Assembly (NCBI GenBank): GCA_038318385.1
Contig: JBBQCD010000050.1
Location: 1-32,126 of the forward strand
Source: Schlegelella_A sp038318385
Lineage (GTDB): Bacteria; Pseudomonadota; Gammaproteobacteria; Burkholderiales; Burkholderiaceae_C
DNA: 32,126 bases
Direction of reading: 5' to 3'
The position numbers were made by a program, and so were the translations under genes. Within the stretch, counting starts at the first letter, position 1; every line of letters begins with the position of its first letter. The notes beneath the pieces are model-generated. The model saw only the letters and a program-made list of their open reading frames with translations. It searched no databases and was not told the DNA's origin. Of the stretch, positions 14,708-25,080 are shown one piece after another.

Positions 14708-16564
14708 TCAGACGTCCTCGACCCGGCGGCCGGAAAGTGCGCGGCGGATGCCGCGGTTCATGCGCTCGGCCGCGAAGGCCTCGGTGCCCTTTGCCAGCGC
14801 CTCGACGGCAGCGTCGATGGCATGGTGATCCGGGCCCCCACACTGCGCCTCCAGCCGCGCCAGCAGCAGTTCGATCGCCTCGCGCTCCGCCGCCTGCAGC
14901 AGATCGCCGTCGACCGCGAGCGCGGCGCGCGTGGCCAGCAGCATGCGCTCGGCGTCGACCCGCGACTCGCGCAGGCTGCGTTCGCGCATGTCCGATTCGG
15001 CGCTGCTGAAGCTCTCGCTCAGCATCCGCGCGATCTCGTCGTCGGCCAGGCCGAAGCTCGGCTTGACCGTGATGGCGGCCTCGACGCCCGAGGTCTGCTC
15101 GCGGGCGGTGACGTTCAGCAACCCGTCGGCATCGACCTCGAAGCTGACGCGCACCCGGGCCGCGCCTGCGACCATCGGCGGGATGCCGCGCAGCTCGAAG
15201 CGCGCCAGCGAGCGGCAGTCGCTCACCAGCTCGCGCTCGCCCTGCACGACGTGGATCGCGATGGCGGTCTGGCCATCCTTGAACGTCGTGAAGTCCTGCG
15301 CGCGCGTCGTCGGGATGGTGCTGTTGCGGGGAATGATGCGTTCCACCAGCCCACCCATCGTCTCCAGGCCGAGCGAAAGCGCGATCACGTCGAGCAACAG
15401 CAACTCGTCCGCGCCGGCGTTTCCCGCCAGCGCGTTGGCCTGAATGGCCGCGCCGAGCGCGACGACCTGGTCGGGATCGAGGTTCGTCAGGGGGGCCTGC
15501 CCGAAACACGATCCGACCGCAGCCGGAACCATCGGCATGCGCGTCGATCCGCCCACGAGAACGACGCCCTTGACGTCGCCCTTCGCGGCCTTCGCGTCTC
15601 GCAGCACCTTGCCAGTCGCGGCGAGCGTGCGCGCCAGCAGCGGCTCGGTCAGGGCCTCGAATCGCTCCCGGGTGATGCGCACCGCCAGTTCGCCGCTGCC
15701 GAGCGGACAGGCCAGCTCGGCGTGATCGTGCGCGGTCAGCTTTTCCTTGGCCGCGCGTGCCGCCACCAGCACGGCGCGCTTGTCCTGTGGGCTCTCGGCG
15801 ACGACGCCCGCTTCGCGCAAGGCCCATGCAGCCAGCGCGGCGTCGAAGTCATCACCGCCGAGTGCCGAGTCCCCTCCGGTGGCGACGACTTCGAAGACGC
15901 CCTCGGCCAGCCGCAGAAGCGAGATATCGAAAGTCCCGCCGCCGAGGTCATAGACCGCGTACAGGCCTTCCGAGCCATTCTCCAGTCCGTAGGCGATGGC
16001 CGCCGCGGTCGGCTCGCTGATGAGGCGCAGGACGTTGAGGCCCGCGAGCCTCGCGGCATCCTTCGTCGCCTGGCGCTGCGGCTCGTCGAAATACGCCGGC
16101 ACGGTGACAACGGCGCCGAAGACGTCGTCGCCGAAGGTGTCCTCCGCGCGCTGGCGCAGCGCCGCGAGGATCTCCGCGGAGACTTCGACCGGTGACTTGA
16201 TGCCGTCCACCGTCGTCAGTTGCACCATGCCGGGCGCGTCGATGAAAGCGTACGGCAGGCGCTCGCGGCCTTCGATGTCGCCGTAGCCGCGGCCCATGAA
16301 GCGCTTGACCGACACGACGGTGTTCGCGGGGTCGTTGGAGGCTTCGGCAAGGGCGGCGCGACCGATCTGTCGCCGCCCGCCCGCAAGGTAACGCACCGCC
16401 GACGGCAGGATCACGCGTCCGGCCTCGTCCGGCAGGCACTCGGCCACGCCGTTGCGGACTGCCGCGACGAGAGAATTCGTCGTGCCGAGATCGATGCCGA
16501 TGGCAATGCGCCGCTGGTGAGGATCGGGCGTACCGCCCGGCTCGGAAATCTGCAGGAGAGCCAT
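14708..16564 (-). CDS. hscA: Fe-S assembly Hsp70 chaperone HscA
   Basis: HscA is the specialised Hsp70 that acts with HscB on IscU to release or transfer nascent clusters. The 618-residue product has the nucleotide-binding domain motifs GIDLGTTNSLVA, VPAYFDEPQRQAT, YDLGGGTFDIS and VLVGGSTRMPMV. A substrate-binding domain (IPRNSTIPTTRAQDFTTF) and a helical lid follow. It lies between hscB (3 bp) and fdx (2 bp), which separates it from DnaK. Confidence 0.98.
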   Translation of the reverse strand: MALLQISEPGGTPDPHQRRIAIGIDLGTTNSLVAAVRNGVAECLPDEAGRVILPSAVRYLAGGRRQIGRAALAEASNDPANTVVSVKRFMGRGYGDIEGRERLPYAFIDAPGMVQLTTVDGIKSPVEVSAEILAALRQRAEDTFGDDVFGAVVTVPAYFDEPQRQATKDAARLAGLNVLRLISEPTAAAIAYGLENGSEGLYAVYDLGGGTFDISLLRLAEGVFEVVATGGDSALGGDDFDAALAAWALREAGVVAESPQDKRAVLVAARAAKEKLTAHDHAELACPLGSGELAVRITRERFEALTEPLLARTLAATGKVLRDAKAAKGDVKGVVLVGGSTRMPMVPAAVGSCFGQAPLTNLDPDQVVALGAAIQANALAGNAGADELLLLDVIALSLGLETMGGLVERIIPRNSTIPTTRAQDFTTFKDGQTAIAIHVVQGERELVSDCRSLARFELRGIPPMVAGAARVRVSFEVDADGLLNVTAREQTSGVEAAITVKPSFGLADDEIARMLSESFSSAESDMRERSLRESRVDAERMLLATRAALAVDGDLLQAAEREAIELLLARLEAQCGGPDHHAIDAAVEALAKGTEAFAAERMNRGIRRALSGRRVEDV

Positions 16565-16567
16565 GCG

Positions 16568-17086
16568 CTATTGTCCCTGCGCCTCGAGGCGCCGATCGAC
16601 GTCATGGGCAAAGCGTTCCACGAACATCAGGGCACGCACCTCCTGCGCCGCCGCCGAAGGGTCGTGCGCCTGATCGAGGAGCGTTTCGAGACGCGTCAAT
16701 CCCACCCGCCACTGCTCGTCGACCTCGCCGGCCAGCGCCTGCACCGCATCGAGCGACGATGCCTCATCGAGCGCCTCGCGCCACTCGAGCTGCCGGACCA
16801 GGAAGCTCGTTGGCATCGCGGTGTTGTCTTCAGCGTCGATCGTCACGCCGGCCAATGCGCACAGGTAGGCCGCCCGCTTCAGCGGATCCTTCAGGCGTTC
16901 GTAGGCCTCGTTGACGCGCATGGCCCACTGCATCGCCACGCGCTGCGCCGCCGCACCTTCGTGCACGAACCGGTCCGGGTGGACTTCGCCCTGCAGCGCA
17001 CGCCACCGGGCATCGAGGGCAGGACGATCGAGGGCCTGGCGGCGCTCGATCCCGAAGAGTTCGAAATCGTCGCTGTCGAGTCTCAT
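16568..17086 (-). CDS. hscB: Fe-S assembly J-protein HscB
   Basis: HscB is the J-domain co-chaperone that brings IscU to HscA and stimulates its ATPase. The ATG at 17086 gives 172 residues, the normal length. The J domain occupies residues 6-75 with the essential HPD triad at 36-38 (GEVHPDRF). The C-terminal three-helix domain that binds IscU follows (SFLVRQLEWREALDEA). The longer frame to 17197 covers the iscA-hscB gap and is not supported. Confidence 0.96.
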   Translation of the reverse strand: MRLDSDDFELFGIERRQALDRPALDARWRALQGEVHPDRFVHEGAAAQRVAMQWAMRVNEAYERLKDPLKRAAYLCALAGVTIDAEDNTAMPTSFLVRQLEWREALDEASSLDAVQALAGEVDEQWRVGLTRLETLLDQAHDPSAAAQEVRALMFVERFAHDVDRRLEAQGQ

Positions 17087-17166
17087 GGGCAATCTGGGGG
17101 TGGAAACGACGAGGCGCGGCATGCAGCCGCGCCTCGGGATCGACGGACCGGCTGCGAAGCGGCCGG

Positions 17167-17490
17167 CTAGACGCGAAACGACTCGCCGCAGCCGCACCGA
17201 TCCTTCTCGCGCGGGTTGTGGAACTTGAAACCCTCGTTCAGCCCTTCCCGGACGAAGTCGAGCTCGGTGCCATCGATGTACGGCAGGCTCTTCGGGTCGA
17301 CAAGGATCTTCACCCCGTGGCCCTCGAAGACGACATCCTCCGGCGCGAGCGCGTCTGCATATTCGAGCTTGTAGGCGAGGCCTGAACAGCCGGTGGTCTT
17401 CACGCCCAGGCGCACGCCGACGCCTTTGCCACGCTTGCCGAGGTAGCGCGTGACATGGCGCGCTGCCGCTTCAGTCAGGGTCACCGCCAT
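17167..17490 (-). CDS. iscA: Iron-sulfur assembly A-type protein IscA
   Basis: IscA is an A-type carrier that delivers clusters to apoproteins, especially [4Fe-4S] targets. The 107-residue product has the three conserved cysteines at 35 (KTTGCSGLAY), 99 and 101 (RCGCGESFRV), as in E. coli IscA. It starts 4 bp after iscU, and about 80 bp separate it from hscB. Confidence 0.97.
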   Translation of the reverse strand: MAVTLTEAAARHVTRYLGKRGKGVGVRLGVKTTGCSGLAYKLEYADALAPEDVVFEGHGVKILVDPKSLPYIDGTELDFVREGLNEGFKFHNPREKDRCGCGESFRV

Positions 17491-17494
17491 GTTG

Positions 17495-17893
17495 TCAATG
17501 CGCCTTCGCAGCGGGCTTCTTGGCCCGGTAATCGTCGACGGCGGCCTTGATCGCGTCCTCGGCGAGGATCGAGCAATGGATCTTGACCGGCGGCAGCGCC
17601 AGCTCCTGCGCGATGTGGGTGTTCTTGATCGTCAGTGCCTCGTCCAGCGACTTGCCCTTGACCCACTCGGTGACGAGAGAACTCGAGGCAATCGCCGAAC
17701 CGCAGCCATAGGTCTTGAACTTCGCATCTTCGATGAGGCCCGTCTGGGGATTGACCTTGATCTGCAGCTTCATCACGTCGCCGCAGGCAGGCGCACCGAC
17801 CATGCCGGTGCCGACCGTCTCGTCACCCTTCTCGAACGACCCGACGTTGCGGGGGTTCTCGTAGTGCTCGACTACCTTTTCGCTGTATGCCAT
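17495..17893 (-). CDS. iscU: Fe-S cluster scaffold protein IscU
   Basis: IscU is the scaffold on which IscS-derived sulfur and iron are assembled. The 132-residue product keeps Cys37 and Asp39 (GAPACGDVMK), Cys64 (TYGCGSAIASSS), and His106-Cys107 after the LPPVK motif recognised by HscA. Numbering is one higher than in E. coli from residue 50 on because of a one-residue insertion. A GGAG ribosome site precedes the ATG. A GC-rich repeat lies in the 106 bp between iscS and this gene. Confidence 0.98.
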   Translation of the reverse strand: MAYSEKVVEHYENPRNVGSFEKGDETVGTGMVGAPACGDVMKLQIKVNPQTGLIEDAKFKTYGCGSAIASSSLVTEWVKGKSLDEALTIKNTHIAQELALPPVKIHCSILAEDAIKAAVDDYRAKKPAAKAH

Positions 17894-17928
17894 GACAAAT
17901 TCTCCTTAACGCGAATGCAATCGCCGCC

Positions 17929-17990
17929 GGGCGCACCCAAGGCGGCTGCGCTCCCCCTCGGGGGGAAGCGAACGAAGTGAGCGCGGGGGC
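17929..17990. repeat. GC-rich extragenic repeat-like element between iscS and iscU
   Basis: The interval contains a strong hairpin (CTCCCCC...GGGGGAAG, 17951-17968) followed by AACGAAGTGAGCGCGGGGGC. In base composition and arrangement it resembles short extragenic palindromic elements that I recall being scattered in Burkholderiales genomes. Only one copy is in this window, so its repeat status is recognition from memory, not shown here. In the mRNA it would place a stable stem between iscS and iscU. Confidence 0.5.
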
Positions 17991-17999
17991 TACGACTCA

Positions 18000-19220
18000 T
18001 CAGTGCGCCGCCCACTGGATCGTGCTGATGTCGATGCCTTCCTTGTACATGTCCCACAGCGGCGATAGATCCCGCAGCTTGGCGACCCTGTCCGTCAGCG
18101 TGGCAATCACGTAGTCGATCTCCTCCACCGTGGTGAAGCGGCCGATCGTCATGCGCAGGCTCGAATGGGCCAACTCGTCGCTGCGTCCCAGCGCCCGCAG
18201 GACATAGCTCGGCTCCAGGCTCGCCGAGGTACACGCCGAACCCGACGACACGGCGATGCCCTTGACGCCCATGATCAACGACTCGCCCTCGACGAAGTTG
18301 AAGGAGATGTTGAGGTTGTGCGGCACGCGCTTCTCGAGGTTGCCGTTGACGTATGTCTGTTCGATGCCCTTGAGGCCTTCCAGCAAGCGCGTCTGCAACA
18401 TCCGGATCCGCTCGATCTCGGTTCCCATTTCCTCGCGAGCGATGCGGAAGGCCTCGCCCATGCCGACGATCTGGTGCGTCGGCAAGGTGCCCGAGCGCAT
18501 GCCGCGCTCATGGCCGCCGCCGTGCATCTGGGCCTCGATCCTCACCCGCGGCTTGCGGCGGACGTAGAGCGCACCGATGCCCTTCGGTCCGTAGGTCTTG
18601 TGCGACGCCAGGCTCATCAGATCCACCGGCAACTCGGCCAGGTCGATCGCCACCTTGCCGGTCGCCTGCGCGGCGTCGACATGGAAGATGATGCCGCGCT
18701 GCCGGCACATCGCGCCGATGGCGGCGATGTCCTGGATCACGCCGATCTCGTTGTTGACGAACATGACCGAGACCAGGATCGTGTCCTTGCGCAAGGCGGC
18801 CTCGAGTTTGCCGAGGTCGAGCATGCCGTCTTCCTCGACATCGAGGTAGGTCACCTCGAAACCCTGGCGCTCGAGCTCCCGCATGGTGTCCAGGACCGCC
18901 TTGTGCTCGGTCTTCACCGTGACGAGGTGCTTGCCGCGCGTCTTGTAGAACTGCGCCGCACCCTTGAGGGCAAGGTTGTCCGACTCGGTGGCCCCCGACG
19001 TCCAGACGATCTCGCGCGGGTCCGCGCCCACCAGCGCGGCCACTTCCTCGCGCGCCTTCTCGACCGCGGCCTCCGCCTCCCAGCCCCAGGCGTGGCTGCG
19101 CGAGGCCGGATTGCCGAAGTGTTCGCGCAACCACGGGATCATGGCGTCGACGACGCGCTGATCCACCGGAGTGGTTGCGCCGTAGTCCATGTAGATCGGG
19201 AAGTGGGGGGTCATGTCCAT
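18000..19220 (-). CDS. iscS: Cysteine desulfurase IscS
   Basis: IscS is a PLP enzyme that converts cysteine to alanine and passes persulfide sulfur to IscU and tRNA-thiolation partners. From the ATG at 19220 it has 406 residues; the ATG at 19214 would give 404, the E. coli length. The Schiff-base Lys208 lies in ASHKTYGPKG, the catalytic loop Cys330 in SSGSACTSASLEPS, and the C-terminal IscU-docking region is intact (LSPLWDMYKEGID). It follows iscR by 38 bp. Frame extension above 19220 is not protein-like. Confidence 0.98.
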   Translation of the reverse strand: MDMTPHFPIYMDYGATTPVDQRVVDAMIPWLREHFGNPASRSHAWGWEAEAAVEKAREEVAALVGADPREIVWTSGATESDNLALKGAAQFYKTRGKHLVTVKTEHKAVLDTMRELERQGFEVTYLDVEEDGMLDLGKLEAALRKDTILVSVMFVNNEIGVIQDIAAIGAMCRQRGIIFHVDAAQATGKVAIDLAELPVDLMSLASHKTYGPKGIGALYVRRKPRVRIEAQMHGGGHERGMRSGTLPTHQIVGMGEAFRIAREEMGTEIERIRMLQTRLLEGLKGIEQTYVNGNLEKRVPHNLNISFNFVEGESLIMGVKGIAVSSGSACTSASLEPSYVLRALGRSDELAHSSLRMTIGRFTTVEEIDYVIATLTDRVAKLRDLSPLWDMYKEGIDISTIQWAAH

Positions 19221-19258
19221 GGGAAGTCGAGGGGGCGGCGCTCGGGCCGCGCCGGCAT

Positions 19259-19792
19259 TTACTTCGAGAAAGCAGCGCCGAGGGCGAACACCGAGTTCGG
19301 GGCGGTGATCTTGATGGGCTTGACGACCGGCTGGGTCGAGATCGCGCGTTTCACCGGGTGCTCCTCGACGGACACGCCCTTGGCGATCTGCTCGTCGACC
19401 AGCTTCTTCAACGACACCGAGTCCAGGAACTCGATCATCTTGGAGTTCAGGCTCGCCCACAGGTCGTGCGTCATGCAGCGCCCGGCGTCGTCGCCCATGC
19501 AGTTCTCCTTGCCGGCGCAACCGGTGGCATCGATGGGCTCGTCGACCGCGACGATGATGTCCGCGACTGTGATCTCCTCGGCCTTGCGACCGAGGGAATA
19601 CCCGCCTCCAGGGCCGCGCGTGCTCTCGACCAGTTCGTGGCGGCGCAATTTGCCGAACAACTGTTCGAGGTAGGACAGGGAAATCTGCTGCCGGCCGCTG
19701 ATGGCGGCCAGGGCGACAGGACCGGAATGCTCGCGCAGGGCGAGGTCGATCATGGCGGTCACCGCGAAACGGCCTTTGGTGGTCAAACGCAT
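19259..19792 (-). CDS. iscR: Rrf2-family Fe-S regulator IscR
   Basis: IscR senses Fe-S status through a [2Fe-2S] cluster and represses its own operon when loaded. The 177-residue product has the winged-helix domain (ISLSYLEQLFGKLRRHELV, then the wing GPGGGYSLGR). Cluster ligands are Cys92, Cys98, Cys106 and the following His109. The spacing between the second and third Cys is two residues longer than in E. coli. GAGGAG gives a strong ribosome site. A candidate operator overlaps the promoter at 19846-19871. Confidence 0.97.
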   Translation of the reverse strand: MRLTTKGRFAVTAMIDLALREHSGPVALAAISGRQQISLSYLEQLFGKLRRHELVESTRGPGGGYSLGRKAEEITVADIIVAVDEPIDATGCAGKENCMGDDAGRCMTHDLWASLNSKMIEFLDSVSLKKLVDEQIAKGVSVEEHPVKRAISTQPVVKPIKITAPNSVFALGAAFSK

Positions 19793-19845
19793 GGAAATCT
19801 CCTCTTGGGCAGACAGCGGGGGCTGGGTTGAAAGATGCCTTCCAC

Positions 19846-19871
19846 TATCCCGAGCAATTTAGTCGAGTATA
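19846..19871 (-). promoter_or_regulatory. iscR promoter -10 with overlapping type 1 IscR site
   Basis: On the minus strand 19870-19846 (ATACTCGACTAAATTGCTCGGGATA) matches the E. coli type 1 IscR consensus at about 20 of 25 positions, with a perfect left half (ATA-S-YY-GACT). A TATACT -10 element (19871-19866) overlaps its upstream end, so bound IscR would block RNA polymerase. No good -35 is seen. The leader would be about 67 nt. Confidence 0.65.
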
Positions 19872-19877
19872 GAGGAA

Positions 19878-19896
19878 GCCGACCAATTCGGTCGGC
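19878..19896. promoter_or_regulatory. Perfect palindrome upstream of the iscR promoter
   Basis: GCCGACC and GGTCGGC flank a 5-nt AATTC centre, 7 bp upstream of the iscR -10 element, in the -15 to -35 region. It could be an operator for another factor or the tail hairpin of uvrB-side transcripts. The sequence does not decide between these. Confidence 0.4.
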
Positions 19897-20002
19897 ATTG
19901 GACCCCGAAGTTCCGCTGGATAGAAGGGTCTTTCAGCCTGCGGCGCGAAGTCCCACAAAGCCGAAGCCCTATGTCCTACAGGGTGGGCCGATCAAGCCCT
20001 TT

Positions 20003-22114
<2,112 letters not shown>

Positions 22115-22213
22115 GATGGATAAAATTCCTTCGATACGCCGGTGCCCCGGATCGCAGGGCAACCGATAAGACTACCGGAAATTGCGCTTTTTCCGCACCC
22201 AGGATCCGTGACC

Positions 22214-23413
22214 ATGGCTTCCCTCTTCGCCGCCGTCGAACTCGCCCCCCGAGACCCCATCCTCGGCCTGAACGACCAGTTCAACGCCGACACCAACCCG
22301 GCCAAGGTCAACCTCGGCGTCGGCGTCTACCTCGACGAGAACGGCAAGCTGCCGCTGCTCGAGTGCGTGAAAGCTGCCGAGGCGCAGATGAACCAATCGC
22401 CGAAGGCGCGCAACTACCTGCCGATCGACGGGATTGCCGCCTACGACAGCGCCGTGCAGGACCTCGTATTTGGTGCCGACCATCCGATCCGCAAGTCCGG
22501 CCGAATCGCCACCGTGCAGGCGCTCGGCGGCACCGGCGGTCTCAAGCTTGGAGCCGACTTCCTCAAGCGCATGAAGCCAGGCGCCGAGGTCCTGATCAGC
22601 GACCCGAGCTGGGAGAACCATCGCGCCCTGTTCGAAGGCGCGGGCTTTCCGGTCTCGACCTATCCGTACTACGACGCCAAGGCCCAGGGCATCGACCTCG
22701 CCGGCATGCTGGCGGGGCTGAATGCCGCCGCGCCCGGAACCATCGTCGTGCTGCACGCCTGCTGCCACAACCCCACCGGCTACGACATCCCGGCGTCCGA
22801 ATGGCCGCAAGTCATCGAAGCCGTCCGCGCTCGCGGCCTGGTTCCTTTCCTCGACATGGCCTACCAGGGGTTCGGCGCCGGAATCGCCGAGGACGGGGCC
22901 GTCGTGCGTCAGTTCCTCGAGGCGGGCATCGACTTCTTCGTGGCGACGAGTTTCTCGAAGAGCTTCTCGCTGTACGGCGAGCGCGTCGGTGCGCTCAGCA
23001 TCGTCTGCGCTTCCAAGGACGAAGCCGATCGCGTGCTCAGCCAGCTGAAGCGCGTCATCCGCACCAACTATTCGAACCCGCCGACCCACGGCGCCCAGGT
23101 GGTCACCACAGTTCTTACGACGCCGCGCCTTCGCGAGCAGTGGGAGCAGGAACTGGCCGGAATGCGGGAGCGCATCCAGCGGATGCGGGTGGCCCTCCAG
23201 GAGAAGCTCGGCAAGGCGGGCCTGTCGCGCGATATGGGCTTCATCACCCGGCAGCGCGGAATGTTCAGCTATTCCGGCCTCACGAAGGAGCAGATGCAGC
23301 GCCTGCGAACCGAATTCGGCATCTACGGCGTCGATTCCGGCCGGATCTGCGTCGCAGCGCTGAACGACCGGAACATCGATGCGGTGGTCGCGGCGATCGC
23401 GAAGGTGTCGTGA
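22214..23413 (+). CDS. Aspartate/aromatic amino acid aminotransferase
   Basis: This is an AspC/TyrB-type class I aminotransferase, transferring amino groups between aspartate or aromatic amino acids and 2-oxoglutarate. The ATG at 22214 with AGGA about 9 nt upstream gives 399 residues. Family features are LGVGVYLDENGKLPLL, Asn186 in CCHNPTGYD, Asp214 and Tyr217 in FLDMAYQGFG, and the PLP lysine Lys249 in SFSKSFSLYGERVG. The MFSYSGL and GIYGVDSGRICVA motifs place it in the alpha subfamily. AspC and TyrB cannot be separated by eye. Confidence 0.94.
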   Translation: MASLFAAVELAPRDPILGLNDQFNADTNPAKVNLGVGVYLDENGKLPLLECVKAAEAQMNQSPKARNYLPIDGIAAYDSAVQDLVFGADHPIRKSGRIATVQALGGTGGLKLGADFLKRMKPGAEVLISDPSWENHRALFEGAGFPVSTYPYYDAKAQGIDLAGMLAGLNAAAPGTIVVLHACCHNPTGYDIPASEWPQVIEAVRARGLVPFLDMAYQGFGAGIAEDGAVVRQFLEAGIDFFVATSFSKSFSLYGERVGALSIVCASKDEADRVLSQLKRVIRTNYSNPPTHGAQVVTTVLTTPRLREQWEQELAGMRERIQRMRVALQEKLGKAGLSRDMGFITRQRGMFSYSGLTKEQMQRLRTEFGIYGVDSGRICVAALNDRNIDAVVAAIAKVS

Positions 23414-23439
23414 CGAAGCGGCAGGCACGACGTTTGCCG

Positions 23440-23445
23440 TAAAAT
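23440..23445 (+). promoter_or_regulatory. Possible -10 element (TAAAAT) of the PHB depolymerase gene
   Basis: TAAAAT lies 66 bp before the chosen ATG of the depolymerase gene and 26 bp after the aminotransferase stop. No good -35 is present at 17 bp, so the call is weak. Confidence 0.3.
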
Positions 23446-23511
23446 GCTGCGGTGCACAAGCAGCGCCGGCGTCCGTCGGACACGACGCTGATGCCCAACC
23501 GAGGCCTGCCC

Positions 23512-25002
23512 ATGCTCTATCAATTGTATGAATCGCAACGTGCCCTGCTGAGCCCCTTTTCCGAGTTCGCCAGCGCCTCTTCCAAGCTCTACAACCACCC
23601 ACTATCGCCCTTCACGCACCTGCCGATGGCCCAGCGCGTTTCGGCTGGTCTCGAGTTGATGCACCGGCTCGCGAAGGAATACGAGAAGCCCGAGTTCAAC
23701 ATCCATTCGGTGCGTGTCGGCGCGGTCGACGTCGCCGTGCAGCAGCAGGTCGCGATCGAGAAGCCCTTCTGCCGGCTGCTGCGCTTCAAGCGTTTCAGCG
23801 ACGACTTGCCGATGCTCTCCCGCATGAAGGATCAGCCCAAGGTGCTGGTCGTGGCGCCGCTTTCCGGACATCACTCGACCCTGCTGCGCGAAACCGTGCG
23901 CGAACTGCTGCACGACCACAAGGTCTTCGTCACCGACTGGACGGACGCGCGCATGGTGCCGCAGGAAGCCGGTCCGTTCCATCTGCACGACTACGTCGCC
24001 TATGTGCAGGAGTTCATCCGCCACATCGGTCCCGATGTCAACGTCATCTCCGTTTGCCAGCCGACGGTCCCGGTGCTCGCGGCGGTCTCCCTGATGGCCA
24101 CCCACGGCGAGCCGACGCCGCTGACGATGACGATGATGGGCGGGCCGATCGATGCCCGCCTGTGCCCGACCGCGGTGAACAACCTGGCCACGACCAAGAG
24201 CCTGGGCTGGTTCGAGCGCAATGTCATCTACCGCGTGCCGACGAACTATCCGGGCAGCGGCCGGCCGGTGTATCCCGGTTTCCTGCAGCACACCGGCTTC
24301 GTGGCGATGAATCCGGATCGCCACCTCAGCTCGCACTACGACTACTTCCTCGACCTGGTGCGCGGCGATGGCGACAGCGTCGACTCGCACCGCGCGTTCT
24401 ACGACGAGTACAACGCCGTCCTCGACATGCCGGCGGAGTATTACCTCGACACCATTCAGGTGGTGTTCCAGGACTTCGCGCTCGTCAACGGCACGTGGAA
24501 GATCAACGGCGAGCTGGTCCGCCCGCAGGACATCCGCACCACCGCGCTGCTGACCATCGAGGGTGAGCTCGACGACATCTCCGGCGCCGGCCAGACGCGG
24601 GCCGCGCACGCGCTGTGCACCGGCGTGCCGAAGGATCGCCAGTTCCACTACGACGCCATCGGCGCGGGCCACTACGGCATCTTTTCCGGCCGCCGCTGGC
24701 GCGAGAAGGTCTATCCGCAGGTGCGCGACTTCATCGCCTCGCACCAGCAGCCTGCGCGAGCCGGCGTCCTGGCGGGGCGTCCCGCGTCGCCGGCACGGCC
24801 CCGCAAAGCGGCCCTCGACAGCCCTACCCCATCGACGAACGGTCACGCCGTCCGGAAATCAGGCACGCCAAACGGCGCCATCGTCGCGAACGGCCATGCA
24901 ACGCCCAAGCGGAAAACCGCCGGCGGTACCAAATCTGCCGGCAACGGCGCGAAGCGGAGCACCGTCCGCAGCGCCACCGGCAGCGCGCGCAAGCCGGCCT
25001 GA
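23512..25002 (+). CDS. phaZ: Intracellular poly(3-hydroxybutyrate) depolymerase with a C-terminal tail
   Basis: This enzyme mobilises native PHB granules in the cytoplasm. From the ATG at 23512 (MLYQLYESQRALLSPFSEFA) it has 496 residues and closely resembles Ralstonia PhaZ1 by recall. The active-site Cys182 replaces the usual lipase-box Ser (VISVCQPTVPVLAA), with Asp354 (GELDDISGAG) and His387 (GAGHYGIFSGRRW), each one below the Ralstonia positions. The catalytic part ends near residue 412. The remaining roughly 80 residues are low-complexity Ala/Pro/Lys/Ser/Thr/Asn/Gly with many basic residues and no counterpart in the roughly 420-residue PhaZ1. Upstream in-frame ATGs exist (23491) but lack support. 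Confidence 0.95.
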   Translation: MLYQLYESQRALLSPFSEFASASSKLYNHPLSPFTHLPMAQRVSAGLELMHRLAKEYEKPEFNIHSVRVGAVDVAVQQQVAIEKPFCRLLRFKRFSDDLPMLSRMKDQPKVLVVAPLSGHHSTLLRETVRELLHDHKVFVTDWTDARMVPQEAGPFHLHDYVAYVQEFIRHIGPDVNVISVCQPTVPVLAAVSLMATHGEPTPLTMTMMGGPIDARLCPTAVNNLATTKSLGWFERNVIYRVPTNYPGSGRPVYPGFLQHTGFVAMNPDRHLSSHYDYFLDLVRGDGDSVDSHRAFYDEYNAVLDMPAEYYLDTIQVVFQDFALVNGTWKINGELVRPQDIRTTALLTIEGELDDISGAGQTRAAHALCTGVPKDRQFHYDAIGAGHYGIFSGRRWREKVYPQVRDFIASHQQPARAGVLAGRPASPARPRKAALDSPTPSTNGHAVRKSGTPNGAIVANGHATPKRKTAGGTKSAGNGAKRSTVRSATGSARKPA

Positions 25003-25067
25003 CGTCGGCCTTCCGTTGCAAGCACCCGGCACATCGCCGCGGGTCGCGGCCCGGCAGCGGTGCCACC

Positions 25068-25073
25068 GATAAT
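25068..25073 (+). promoter_or_regulatory. Possible -10 element (GATAAT) close to the RnfB-like start
   Basis: GATAAT ends 7 nt before the GTG at 25081. If used, transcription would start at about the GTG, giving a leaderless mRNA, which would fit the lack of a Shine-Dalgarno there. No clear -35 is seen. Confidence 0.25.
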
Positions 25074-25080
25074 CACTGCG

